From positions 1,700,869-1,764,868 of the forward strand of contig NZ_KV917378.1 of assembly GCF_002019735.1 (NCBI RefSeq): 64,000 nt of DNA, given 5' to 3'. Positions 18,209 through 30,587 of the stretch are shown piece by piece; the stretch's first letter is position 1; each line of letters opens with the position of its first letter. The DNA is from Salipaludibacillus agaradhaerens (lineage in GTDB: Bacteria > Bacillota > Bacilli > Bacillales > Salisediminibacteriaceae). A model generated the notes under the pieces. The model made no database searches and was not told where the DNA came from. It worked only from the letters and a program-made list of their open reading frames with translations. Both the position numbers and the translations under genes were made by a program.

Positions 18209-18256
18209 TTGACGACTACACTAAAAACCCGGTACTATAAACCGAAATACAGTACC
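18209..18256 (+). promoter_or_regulatory. Promoter of the GNAT-TetR operon with overlapping operator
   Basis: TTGACG (18209-18214) and TACTAT (18233-18238) are 18 bases apart. A 26-base inverted repeat, GGTACT at 18231 and AGTACC ending at 18256, covers the -10 box and start point. Placement and the downstream tetR gene suggest autorepression. Confidence 0.6.
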
Positions 18257-18270
18257 AAGGAGTGAATCAG

Positions 18271-18879
18271 ATGATAAATGATATCCAAATTGTTAAAGCT
18301 TCTGCCGAGTCAACGATTGGTGGCAAATTAAATATTATGGCGCTTTCGAGCATGGCCTCTACCATTGTCTGTTCAAACGATTTGACAATTAAAGAAGACA
18401 CATTGATGAAAATGTGGCGGACACGAAATAACCGATTTAGTCATGAATTTGCGTATGAGGCGAAACAAGGTGTGAACACATTAGGGATTCTAACGTGCTA
18501 CCCATCTCAGACTATGAATAAGTTGGCCTTTCCTACTCTATGGGAAATCATAAAAATTAGAGGGTTAAGTTTGGTACCGTATGCTTTAAAAAACCTTCGC
18601 TCGGTGTTTAGAATTTTAACATTAAAAGAAGTAGAGAACGGTGAATTTCACGTTGGTTCTATTGCAATGCTTCCTGAGAGTCGAGGGATGGGGATTGGAA
18701 AACAACTGTTATCCAAAGCAGAAGAACTTGCCATGAAAAAATCTCATTCTAAAATATCTCTTACAGTGAGAGAGGACAATGAAAAAGCACGACAACTATA
18801 TGAGAAAATCGGGTATAAAGTGGTCAATAAACTAAATGGTGGACATGTTAATCTGTATCGTATGGTAAAGGACTTATGA
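18271..18879 (+). CDS. GNAT family N-acetyltransferase
   Basis: 202 residues; the ATG at 18271 is eight bases after AAGGAG, whereas the in-frame GTG at 18262 overlaps that site. The C-terminal half has the acetyl-CoA binding pattern of GNAT enzymes: VGSIAMLPESRGMGIGKQLL (motif A, with R-G-M-G-I-G) and the later VREDNEKARQLYEKIGY (motif B). The acceptor substrate is unknown. The gene overlaps the following tetR by four bases, so the enzyme is probably the resistance or modification function controlled by that repressor. Confidence 0.85.
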   Translation: MINDIQIVKASAESTIGGKLNIMALSSMASTIVCSNDLTIKEDTLMKMWRTRNNRFSHEFAYEAKQGVNTLGILTCYPSQTMNKLAFPTLWEIIKIRGLSLVPYALKNLRSVFRILTLKEVENGEFHVGSIAMLPESRGMGIGKQLLSKAEELAMKKSHSKISLTVREDNEKARQLYEKIGYKVVNKLNGGHVNLYRMVKDL

Positions 18880-19433
18880 GTAGATCAATTGATAAAAACA
18901 TTTACTACACTATCCTTCGTCTCTTTTCAAAAAAAGGGCCAACATTTACAACAGATGACTTGGCCCGAGAATTATCCACGAGTAAACGTACCATTTACAC
19001 TTTATTTAAAAATAAAAAAGATCTTATAAATAAAACAATTGACTTCATTTTTATCGATATCAAGAAAAGTGATCAGCTAATACTTACTAATAAATCTTTA
19101 TCCTTAGAAGAAAAGGTGGATCAATTTTTCAAAAACATACCGACAATGTATAATGTCGGCCTCTTATTAAAACATGGAGATGACTTACGAAAATACGACC
19201 CTTCATTGTGGCAGAAAGTGAACAACCACCTGGACACTATTTGGGATGATTTATTTTTAGTTTTAGAGAAAGAGATAAGCCACTTACAGCTTATCATTTT
19301 AAAAACAATGTTAGATGAAACCTTGAGGCGTATACTTAACCAAGATTTTATTGATGAAAATAAAATAACATTTGAAGATACCATGCTTGAACTAGGACAT
19401 GTCATTCTCTATGGATTTGTTAAAAATAAATAG
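18876..19433 (+). CDS. TetR family transcriptional repressor
   Basis: 185 residues. Residues 6-52 form a TetR helix-turn-helix domain (TTDDLARELSTSKRTIYTLFKNKKDLI). The C-terminal ligand domain is helical and unassigned. The start overlaps the GNAT stop (ATGA). By position it should bind the inverted repeat at 18231-18256 and regulate the pair. Confidence 0.85.
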   Translation: MSRSIDKNIYYTILRLFSKKGPTFTTDDLARELSTSKRTIYTLFKNKKDLINKTIDFIFIDIKKSDQLILTNKSLSLEEKVDQFFKNIPTMYNVGLLLKHGDDLRKYDPSLWQKVNNHLDTIWDDLFLVLEKEISHLQLIILKTMLDETLRRILNQDFIDENKITFEDTMLELGHVILYGFVKNK

Positions 19434-19855
19434 TTTATTATCTAACATTAAGAGCCAGTACACTCAATTTGAGGTATTTGGCTTTTATATGGTCACAGCA
19501 CCTCTTTTTCAAATAATCATTTAAAGTACTAGTGTTTAAAGTTGGTGACTTGTTTGTGCTAAAATTTCACTTGTGGCATTTAGTCACCTCTCAACCTAGA
19601 ATAGAAAAAGTCAAGCTGACATTAATGACTACCTGATGAAAATTTAGAGTCAGCTTAATTTAGAAAGATCGTATGCTAGTATCTTCCGTTGGAGGTAAAA
19701 AGGAAAAAGAGGTAAATAAAACCTGAATAAAGCGAATTTTCTAAGAAATGTTATGTTACTTTATTAGCAAAACGCGATAAAGTATTGAAGAAAAATATGG
19801 ATACTGCTAGTCTGAAATGTGTGAAAATACTCTAATACATTCAGGAGGTTTAGTT
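19434..19855. other. Gap between tetR and lipase
   Basis: A weak hairpin follows tetR: AGCCA (19453) and TGGCT (19479-19483), enclosing CTCAA/TTGAG, then TTTTAT, a possible terminator. The remainder shows no gene or clear promoter. Confidence 0.35.
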
Positions 19856-20473
19856 ATGCACATTATACGACAAGCTCTTTTAGGACTTACTATTTTTGTA
19901 CTAGTGTTTAATATCGCCATCACCTCTGACGTTCAAGCACAAGAAGCAGAAACAGCAAATATTGATTTTGATAAGCCGATTGTGCTCGTTCATGGAATAG
20001 GTGGAGCAGGTTACAATTTTTATAGTATTGAACGAAAATTAAGAAGTATTGGCTATAATAGAGCAGATATATATGCGATTGATTTTCGAGATCGTTCTGG
20101 TAATAATTTTAGAAATTCTCGTGAGTTAAGAGACTTTATTGAGACTATTCTTGAAAGTTATGATGTGGACGAAGTAAACATTATTGCTCACAGTATGGGA
20201 GGAGCAAACACGTTACGTTACCTGACGCAACTCGGTGGTGCAGATAACGTCGATAAAGTCATTACATTAGGAGGAGCCAATCGTTTGGGAGCCAGTTCAG
20301 TTCCGAATGGTGTAGATTTCACGTCCATCTATAGTAGTTCTGATCTCATCGTTGCTAATAGTTTGTCACGCATTAGCGGAGCGAACAACATTCATGTTAT
20401 AGGTGTCACCCACCTTGGTCTTTTAAGTAATAACCGGGTGCAAAACTTGATTGTTGAAGCATTGGAAAATTAG
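19856..20473 (+). CDS. lipA: Secreted lipase of the LipA/EstA class
   Basis: 205 residues from an ATG seven bases after AGGAGG; 13 upstream codons lack a site. A signal peptide (~28 residues ending near DVQAQ) precedes the alpha/beta-hydrolase. Features match B. subtilis LipA closely: PIVLVHGIGGAGYNF at the oxyanion region, IIAHSMGGANTLRYL with the nucleophilic serine in the Bacillus A-H-S-M-G form, YSSSDLIV with the aspartate and VTHLGLL with the histidine. It hydrolyses short to medium triacylglycerols outside the cell. The small size without a lid is typical of the family. It is monocistronic. Confidence 0.9.
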   Translation: MHIIRQALLGLTIFVLVFNIAITSDVQAQEAETANIDFDKPIVLVHGIGGAGYNFYSIERKLRSIGYNRADIYAIDFRDRSGNNFRNSRELRDFIETILESYDVDEVNIIAHSMGGANTLRYLTQLGGADNVDKVITLGGANRLGASSVPNGVDFTSIYSSSDLIVANSLSRISGANNIHVIGVTHLGLLSNNRVQNLIVEALEN

Positions 20474-20923
20474 TGTCTTTTAATCATCGTTTTTTCTCTA
20501 CGAGCGCTTTCTTTGATAAGAAGGCGTTCTTATATATTCATAATTCTGCGAAGATTTAAATGCATTTATGCCGTATTATCCCCTTTTCTACTCTTTACAA
20601 ACATATCTTTCACAATCCTCAAAACTATCTTTTACCCTCCTCCATTACAAAATAATTATCATTTATGGTTGAATGAATGTCACACTTGAATTCTCAACAT
20701 GAATAAGCCTACATCCTCACTAAATTCACACCTAACTAAAGTGATTCTCAAAAAGATCTTTATATTCTCATTTATATATTAGAATGTCTTTATTAATTAC
20801 GACAATATTTTCAGCAATTTTTCTCAATAAATCTATTTATTCGACACTCATATAACATAAACAAAGGCATACCTATTAACTTAATAATGAGCATAAACTG
20901 TGACATAAAGGAGAATATGTTGT
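20474..20923. other. AT-rich gap after lipase
   Basis: Contains copy c of the ~29-bp motif on the minus strand (20670-20699). No terminator or convincing frame was identified. Confidence 0.4.
20670..20699 (-). repeat. ~29-bp dispersed motif, copy c
   Basis: On the minus strand it reads GTTGAGAATTCAAGTGTGAC followed by ATTCATTC, one substitution from copy b in the central CAATTGTGAC block. Confidence 0.55.
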
Positions 20924-21019
20924 ATGTTTAAGTCATTCCAACGCCTACTGTTAAAGTGCCATCACCACTCAATGTTAATGTCTCTTCTTTATAGTATTTC
21001 TGTTCATAAGTCCATTTAA
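20924..21019 (+). CDS. Possible 31-residue peptide upstream of katG
   Basis: An ATG at 20924 lies ten bases after AAAGGAG. The peptide begins MFKSFQRLLLKCHHHS and ends VHKSI, with a Cys-His-His-His cluster followed by a hydrophobic stretch. It has no recognised relatives. It is separated from katG by a separate promoter, so a leader-peptide role for katG is not supported. It may be a metal- or stress-linked small protein, or chance. Confidence 0.3.
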   Translation: MFKSFQRLLLKCHHHSMLMSLLYSISVHKSI

Positions 21020-21082
21020 TTTAATTATTTCTTCTTAATAGTTATTATTGCTTTCAATTCATTCTAGATTTTATTATAATAA

Positions 21083-23392
<2,310 letters not shown>

Positions 23393-23404
23393 TTATCATA
23401 GATG

Positions 23405-23436
23405 AAACCACCGCTCCTTAGGACGGTGGTTTTTCT
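23405..23436 (+). terminator. katG terminator
   Basis: AAACCACCG and CGGTGGTTT form a nine-bp stem followed by TTTTTCTT, 12 bases after the katG stop. Confidence 0.85.
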
Positions 23437-23690
23437 TATAATCAGATTCTTTCAATCATCTACTTGTCATGATCCCTTTTATATGAGAAATACGATTGGG
23501 TCTTATGTTATAAGAAACTTCAAGTGACCGAGCTCATTTCAGCAAGCTAAAACATTGAGAAATGATGGCGTCTCTACGATGGATAGTTTAGACTACGCTA
23601 TCCGTTGAGACAAGTCCTTTTACAGAAGAAAATTTTTATGATGAAATGGGTTAAACTTAAAAGTTTTTACTTTTTTATAAAAACCTATTT

Positions 23691-23718
23691 ACTTTCACGT
23701 TACGTCAAGGTGTAAAGT
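23691..23718 (+). promoter_or_regulatory. Candidate MerR-type operator
   Basis: An imperfect inverted repeat ACTTTCAC..GTGTAAAGT encloses ACGTTACGT, similar in form to operators of drug-sensing MerR proteins (Mta/TipA). It lies 22 bases before the start of the MerR gene, consistent with autoregulation. Confidence 0.4.
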
Positions 23719-23740
23719 GACATTGTCAGGAGGTGATAAG

Positions 23741-24504
23741 ATGGCATACACCATTAAAAAGCTCAGTACGCTGGCAGGAATAACCACGCGTACACTTCGA
23801 TACTATGAAAGATTGGTCTTCTAAAGCCGGCTAGAACTAATTCATCTGGCTATCGACTATATGAGCAAGCTGAGGTGGACAAACTTCAACAAATTCTGTT
23901 TTATAAAGAGCTTGGTATGGAATTAGAACGAATCATAGCTATTCTTAATGATCCAACCTTTGATGCTACTCATGCATTAAAGGAACATCGCGTTAAGCTA
24001 CTGGAAAAACGTGAGCAACTTGATGTGCTAATTGCTAATGTCACTAAAACACTCGATACGAAAGAAGGGAAAAAGATGATGTCCGATAACGAAAAATTTG
24101 ATGGGTTTAAAAAGACCTTAATTGATGAGAATGAACAGGCATATGGAAAAGAAATACGAGAGAAATATGGAGATGATACAATTAATCAAGCAAATGCAAA
24201 GCTTCAACATATGACCGAGGAGGATTACGAAACAGTTACGAGCTTAGCAGAACACATTCATGAAACATTAGCAGAGGCGTTGCAATTAGGCGACCCCTCT
24301 AGTGACTTAGCACAAAAGGCCGCTGATTTGCATCGACAATGGCTATCTTTTTATTGGTCTGACTATAGTAAAGAAGCTCATGCTAGTTTGGCTCAAATGT
24401 ATGTAGACGATGACCGTTTCAGAGCGTACTACGATAAAGAACAAGAAGGTATAGCAGAATTGCTTAGAGATGCCATTTACATCTATACTGGTATGAAAAA
24501 ATAG
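23741..24504 (+). pseudogene. MerR family regulator with TipAS domain, frameshifted (Mta-like)
   Basis: The ATG at 23741 has an AGGAGGTGATAAG site and encodes MAYTIKKLSTLAGITTRTLR followed by YYER, a MerR helix-turn-helix. The frame then ends at TAA. Adding one A at about 23813 (GAAAGATTGG to GAAAGAATTGG) restores IGLLKPARTNSSGYRLYEQ and joins the frame that runs on from 23875. The joined protein would be about 254 residues, with MerR HTH (1-70), coiled coil (~75-110) and TipAS ligand-binding domain (~120-250), as in B. subtilis Mta. Only a truncated form without DNA-binding N-terminus could start at the GTG 23875. Either a recent single-base deletion or a sequencing error. Confidence 0.8.
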
Positions 24505-24509
24505 AGATT

Positions 24510-24556
24510 GCATAAGAAAAGAATGGCGATAACAATTCGCCATTCTTTTCTTATGC
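24510..24556. terminator. Long hairpin terminator after the MerR gene
   Basis: Two perfect 19-base arms (24510-24528, 24538-24556) flank a nine-base loop. The lower part of the second arm is CTTTTCTT, giving the T-rich side, and the hairpin can act in both directions. Confidence 0.75.
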
Positions 24557-24634
24557 AAACAAGTCTATCATCACGATTAGAAAGGCACAAATTTGCGTTT
24601 ACATCATGATTTTTATAATTGCCGAACACAAATT

Positions 24635-24663
24635 TCAAACCAGAAGGCGTTTAGTTTCGTCTA
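24635..24663 (+). promoter_or_regulatory. Candidate ECF-type promoter of the sigma operon
   Basis: TCAAACC at 24635 and CGTCTA at 24658 have a 17-base gap between AAAC and CGTC, resembling the TGAAAC/CGTA pattern recognised by B. subtilis ECF sigma factors. It sits 30 bases before the sigma gene, suggesting autoregulation. Confidence 0.5.
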
Positions 24664-24688
24664 ACATAGGTGAGGAGGTGATATCTAG

Positions 24689-25252
24689 ATGAACGAACTT
24701 GAGCAATGGGTGGCAAGAGCTGAAAATGACGTGGATGAAAGAGAACACATTATTGATCAGTTAATGCATGACTACGGCGATGCTATCTTGCACCTTGCGT
24801 ATACATATGTTAAAAACCGCGCCACTGCAGAGGACTTAACACAAGAAATATTTATAAAGATTTATGAAAAATTGCCTCAGTTTAATCGAAAAGCCACCAT
24901 CAAAACGTGGATTTATCGGATTGCTAGTAATCATTGTAAGGACTATTTGAGAAGTTGGCATTATCGTAAAATCACGATTAACAATAAAATATGGGATTAT
25001 ATACCCTGTCAATCACCATATGTTGAAGATGAGATTATGAGGAAAAGTGAAGGACATTCTTTAACCTATGCTGTCACAAATTTACCTATAAAATATAGAG
25101 AAATCGTCTTTCTTCATTACTATGAAGAGCTGCCTTTAGTAGAAATAAGCAAGATTACTAACGTCAATATGAATACAATCAAAACGAGATTAAAACGGGC
25201 AAAAGAATTATTAAAAGATAAGCTACTAAAGGAGGGGTTAAAGAATGCATGA
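24689..25252 (+). CDS. ECF-type RNA polymerase sigma factor
   Basis: 187 residues, ATG after AGGAGGTGATATCTAG. Region 2 is clear near residues 30-95 (YVKNRATAEDLTQEIFIKIY, then TIKTWIYRIASNHCKDYLR, which melts and binds the -10). Region 4 lies at about 125-180 (LPIKYREIVFLHYYEELPLVEI followed by an N-M-N-T-I-K-T-R-L-K-R-A-K helix for -35 recognition). It heads a three-gene operon, overlapping the PadR-like gene by eight bases. No conventional anti-sigma protein is adjacent, so one of the next two genes probably controls it (inference). Confidence 0.9.
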   Translation: MNELEQWVARAENDVDEREHIIDQLMHDYGDAILHLAYTYVKNRATAEDLTQEIFIKIYEKLPQFNRKATIKTWIYRIASNHCKDYLRSWHYRKITINNKIWDYIPCQSPYVEDEIMRKSEGHSLTYAVTNLPIKYREIVFLHYYEELPLVEISKITNVNMNTIKTRLKRAKELLKDKLLKEGLKNA

Positions 25253-25673
25253 TCCATTTAATAATCTGAAACAGGTCATGAAAGAGACTGTTTTTAAAGA
25301 CGTCTCCTTCTCAGATGAACGCAAAAACGCCGTGAAAGAAACGATTAACCAAAATCCGTCTCCCTTTCATTCTTGGAAGATTGAAACGATTATAGCTATA
25401 TTGGTAGCCATTCAACATACACCTATGCACGGTTACGCTATTTCAACCCATCTTTTCCAGAAAAATGACCTTATTTTTCAAAATAAAGAAGGCGAGCTTT
25501 ATACACTATTACATTTACTAGAGAACAAAAGCATTCTCACTTCAAAATGGGATGGGGATAAAAAATACTATACGTTAACGTCAAAAGGAAAAAAACATTT
25601 AGCTGGTTATAGACAAGATAACGTCAAACGAGACTTATCTCTTAAACAATTGATAGAGGAGGTGTCATTTTGA
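25245..25673 (+). CDS. PadR-like winged-helix protein with sigma-operon N-terminal tail
   Basis: 142 residues. Residues 45-125 form a PadR winged helix (HGYAISTHLF, then EGELYTLLHLLENKSILTSKW and KKYYTLTSKGKKHL). The ~40-residue N-terminal extension (FNNLKQVMKETVFKDVSFSDERK) is not part of PadR and resembles the short cytoplasmic start of anti-sigma-like proteins. It overlaps the sigma gene by eight bases and the next gene by four. PadR proteins usually repress neighbouring membrane genes; here the extension may bind the sigma factor (speculative). Confidence 0.8.
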   Translation: MHDPFNNLKQVMKETVFKDVSFSDERKNAVKETINQNPSPFHSWKIETIIAILVAIQHTPMHGYAISTHLFQKNDLIFQNKEGELYTLLHLLENKSILTSKWDGDKKYYTLTSKGKKHLAGYRQDNVKRDLSLKQLIEEVSF

Positions 25674-26980
25674 ATTCTTCCAAATTTGAGGAGTTTTTAA
25701 ATAAAGTCACATCCAAAGTGAAATCGAAGCAAGCTCATAGCCTCATAAAAAAAGAACTTACCCATCATCTCCAAGAACTAAGTCACTCCTTTCAAAAAAG
25801 TGACTCTACTAAAGAAGAGGCAGATGAAAAAGCCATAGAAGAAATGGGGAATCCATTTATCCTTGGTGAAAATTTAAATCATCTTCATAAGCCAAAAATA
25901 GATTGGGTCCTTACTAGTTTATTTGTCATTATAGGGGCTATTAGTTTTCTGCCGCTCATTGGTACTACTCATTCACTCCCAAACTACCATTTTATCGGGC
26001 GGCAAGTTATCTGGTATTTCCTTGCTGTTCTTGTCATCATTGGCTTCCTTTTCTTTGATTATAGAAAATTGAGGAATTTTTGGATGGGCTTTTATGTCAG
26101 TGGCGTAGGGATACTTTTGTATACGACTGTATTTGGTTACATGATGAATGGTGCTCAACGATGGCTGTCCATCGGAGCGATTATCATAGATGTGACACCC
26201 CTATCATTATGTCTATTTTTCCTCGCGTGGGCCGGTCTCTTTAGCAAGATTAACACATTTAACAGTTGGCCAAAACAGATGATAGTGATAGGCCTTTTTT
26301 GGATGCCCATTATTCTCTACATGGCACTTCCACACTTTATGATGAGTGTTATTTATTTTTTCTGTGTAGTAGCGATGTTTGCTTTTTCTCAGGTTCACAA
26401 AAGGCTAGCCCTTAAGTTAGTAGTAGCTAATATGATTATAGGGCTGGGCTTCCTTATGACATTGATCATTAATTTCCATAACAGTTATGTATTTACCAGA
26501 CTAACTGCTTTTTTTAATCCTCATGACGCGGAGTTTAATTTTGTGGTAGACAAAATGAGAGACGTTCTTTCACAAGCAGGCTGGTTTGGTAACGGGCTTT
26601 TCAATGATAAGGATTTCTTCACATCAGCGCATACTGATTTTGCTTTTCCGTATCTCGTCTATTCGCTCGGCTGGATTTTTGGAATCGCCCTTTGTGGCAT
26701 ATTGTTATTATTTATTTTGCGCATCTCAAAAAATGCTTTTAAAACAAAAGACCTTTATGGGAGAACATTAGTCATTGGCGGTGCCGCATTATTTGCCGTT
26801 CCGGCTTGTTGGAACATTTTAATGGGATTTGGCATCGTACCTCTCATGGGCGTCTCCCTCCCGTTTATCAGTTATGGTGGAAGTATGCTACTCTGTTACT
26901 CAGCTATTCTAGGTCTTATTCTAAGCGTATTTCGGCAGAAAGATATTATAGAGCCTACAATAGAAGAAAATTTTAACTAA
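25670..26980 (+). CDS. FtsW/RodA/SpoVE-family SEDS protein with N-terminal HAAS-like prefix
   Basis: 436 residues. Residues 1-75 are a cytoplasmic helical prefix (LNKVTSKVKSKQAHSLIKKE ... EEMGNPFILGENLN), like the permease-prefix/HAAS domains found with PadR regulators. Ten membrane helices follow. SEDS hallmarks are present: NGAQRWLSIG near residue 160, a long extracellular loop ending SAHTDFAFPYLVYSLGW, with the conserved acidic residue in HTDF, and PFISYGGSMLLCYSAILG near the end. SEDS proteins polymerise lipid II glycan strands. Encoded with an ECF sigma and PadR it is likely an inducible cell-wall polymerase for envelope stress. Confidence 0.85.
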   Translation: MNSSKFEEFLNKVTSKVKSKQAHSLIKKELTHHLQELSHSFQKSDSTKEEADEKAIEEMGNPFILGENLNHLHKPKIDWVLTSLFVIIGAISFLPLIGTTHSLPNYHFIGRQVIWYFLAVLVIIGFLFFDYRKLRNFWMGFYVSGVGILLYTTVFGYMMNGAQRWLSIGAIIIDVTPLSLCLFFLAWAGLFSKINTFNSWPKQMIVIGLFWMPIILYMALPHFMMSVIYFFCVVAMFAFSQVHKRLALKLVVANMIIGLGFLMTLIINFHNSYVFTRLTAFFNPHDAEFNFVVDKMRDVLSQAGWFGNGLFNDKDFFTSAHTDFAFPYLVYSLGWIFGIALCGILLLFILRISKNAFKTKDLYGRTLVIGGAALFAVPACWNILMGFGIVPLMGVSLPFISYGGSMLLCYSAILGLILSVFRQKDIIEPTIEENFN

Positions 26981-27051
26981 GGGGAAGGGCGAAAATTGGT
27001 GACTATAAAAATGGTTTAAATACGGGCAGTTTCATTTCCTTAAAACGTGGG

Positions 27052-27106
27052 AGGAAGTGTCCTCAAAAATCGGTATCTCACCGATTTTCGGGACACTTCC
27101 TTTATT
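27052..27106. terminator. Bidirectional terminator between SEDS and xylanase genes
   Basis: GGAAGTGTCC (27053-27062) pairs with GGACACTTCC (27091-27100), with an inner AAAATCGGT/ACCGATTTT stem. T-rich tails occur on both sides, suiting two convergent genes. Confidence 0.85.
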
Positions 27107-27135
27107 ACTAAATTATTGATTTTAGTAGATTCATA

Positions 27136-28722
<1,587 letters not shown>

Positions 28723-28755
28723 CAAAACACCCTTCTCTTAGGAAAGGTGTTTGTT
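28723..28755 (-). terminator. dcd terminator
   Basis: AAACACC and GGTGTTT pair around an internal TTTCC/GAAGG extension; the minus-strand side ends in GGTGTTTTGTT. It lies about 50 bases after the dcd stop. Confidence 0.65.
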
Positions 28756-28801
28756 TTCTGATGTTATTGACTTGCCATAGCCACTTGATTCCTACATTTT
28801 T

Positions 28802-29359
28802 TTACTCACGCTTTTCTTCCTTTCTATCATCGTCCATATACACTCTACTAGGCGTGGCGCCTTCTTGAAATAAGTACTTTCCACTATAGCCTTTTGTCAC
28901 TTGATCCACTTGCGCTATGACAAGCTGACAAACACGCATACCGACTTCCAACTGAACAGGGACACGGTTCGCATTAAATAATTCCAACGTGATTTGACCA
29001 GCGAAGCCTGGATCGATCCATCCAGCATTTTGAATAAAGACCCCCAGTCTTCCAATTGAGCTTCTTCCTTCCACAAAGGCCGTTAAATCGTCAGGCAAAC
29101 GAATTTGCTCTAAAGTTGTTCCTAACATAAAGGTCTGAGGTGGAATCGTCATGATTTCCCCAGTTGCTACTCGCATTTCATGATAGCTTGCGGGCTCGTC
29201 GATTGATAAAAAAGGAGTAGACATGTCATCAACTAATAAGAAATTTTCTCCCAGACGCAAGTCAACAGAAGCCGGTTGGATACTATCATCCTTATATGGC
29301 GTAATCACTAGTCGCTCTTCATGTATTGATTGTTTAAGTGTCTCTCCCGATAAAATCAC
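28802..29359 (-). CDS. dcd: dCTP deaminase
   Basis: 185 residues; GTG start with AAGGAGAGA upstream. The trimeric dUTPase-like fold shows in DSIQPASVDLRLG near residue 25, VEGRSSIGRLGVFIQNAGW at about 95-113 and DPGFAGQITLELFN, whose glutamate is catalytic. The enzyme converts dCTP to dUTP, or to dUMP in bifunctional forms, without any metal in the active site. It is the last gene of a Zur-boxed operon behind the ZagA-like GTPase (17 bases). This context suggests a role in zinc shortage, bypassing the zinc-dependent dCMP deaminase. Confidence 0.93.
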   Translation of the reverse strand: MILSGETLKQSIHEERLVITPYKDDSIQPASVDLRLGENFLLVDDMSTPFLSIDEPASYHEMRVATGEIMTIPPQTFMLGTTLEQIRLPDDLTAFVEGRSSIGRLGVFIQNAGWIDPGFAGQITLELFNANRVPVQLEVGMRVCQLVIAQVDQVTKGYSGKYLFQEGATPSRVYMDDDRKEEKRE

Positions 29360-29376
29360 CTGTTATCTCTCCTTAA

Positions 29377-30567
29377 TTATGAAATTCGCCAATTAAATGG
29401 ATTTTTCAATTGTGACCAATCTTCGTTCATTTCAGCTTCACTCAATAAACAATGTTCCAAGTCGCTAGTTATTTGTTCAACATCTAAATCCATGCCAATG
29501 AACACAAGCTTTGTATGGCGATCACCGTATTCAGGATCCCATGAGTCTTGGACTTCCGGGTTATGCCTTAATATGTCCTTTCTCTGCTCCACTGGTAGTG
29601 ATGCTACCCAATAGGCTAATGGTTCAACCTGCACAGAAGGACCTGCTTGTGAAAGTAATAAAGCTGTATCATGGTGTGTCGCACACCACATGACACCTTT
29701 TACCCGAACAACCTCTTTCGGTAAGCCTTGATACCAACTCATCAAACGCTCGGTATGGAATGGTAACCTTGACGTGTATACAAACGAACCAATGCCATAT
29801 TCCTATGTTTCTGGTGTATGATTTTCTATCCCCTGATTGAGCTCCTTCAACCATCCAGCTGATTCACTAGCTTTTTCAAAGTCAAACAATTGAGTATTTA
29901 ATATCTTGTTTGGCTCTATCTTACTGTACTGCGCACGAATGATTTTTGCTTCAGGTTGTAGCTTACGAATAACTTGCTCCAACTTTTGTAAATCCTCCTC
30001 TTTCACCAAATCTGTTTTATTCAAAACAAGAACATTACAAAATTCAATTTGGTCAATTAACAAATCGGCAATATTTCGAGTATCTTCCTCCCCAACTGCC
30101 TGTTTTCTGCTAAGTAAGCTGTCTCCAGAGCCAAAATCATGCCAGAAGCGATTGGCATCCACGACCGTAACCATCGTATCCAAGCGACAGTATGTTGTTA
30201 AATCAATCCCCATCGTTTCATCAATATAAGAAAAAGTTTGTGCAACAGGAACAGGCTCGCTAATTCCTGACGATTCAATCAAAATATAATCCACATCGCC
30301 TTTCCTCACGAGATTTTCAACCTCTACTAATAAATCTTCTCGTAATGTACAACAAATACAACCATTAGACATCTCGACTAACTTTTCTTCTGTACGTGAA
30401 AAACCACCTTGCGATTGAACTAACTCACTATCAATGTTGACTTCACTCATGTCATTGACAATGACCGCTACCTTCAAGCCATCTCGGTTATGTAAGAGAT
30501 GATTCAATAATGTTGTCTTCCCAGACCCTAAATAACCACTCAGTACTGTAACAGGTATCCTTTTCAT
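29377..30567 (-). pseudogene. zagA: COG0523 zinc GTPase (ZagA/YciC-like) split by an in-frame TAG
   Basis: The full frame from 30567 to 29377 has 396 sense codons, the length of B. subtilis YciC/ZagA, but codon 255 is TAG (29803-29805) where relatives have Glu (HTPET then EEYG). Before it: [11 protein letters not shown] (Walker A), [12 protein letters not shown] with the CxCC zinc-binding motif, and NKTD. After it: EYGIGSFVYTSRLPFHTERL and the rest of the C-terminal domain, all in the same frame. A 254-residue protein ending at TAG would keep the GTPase but lose the C-terminal domain. ZagA-type proteins act as zinc metallochaperones. A real nonsense mutation or a base-call error. Confidence 0.85.
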
Positions 30568-30587
30568 TTGTTACTCCTCCTTTTTTG

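Noticed and set aside
20645-20662. Fur box at AATAATTATCATTTAT downstream of the lipase
   Set aside because: Only about 9 of 14 consensus positions match and no promoter or gene start is close.
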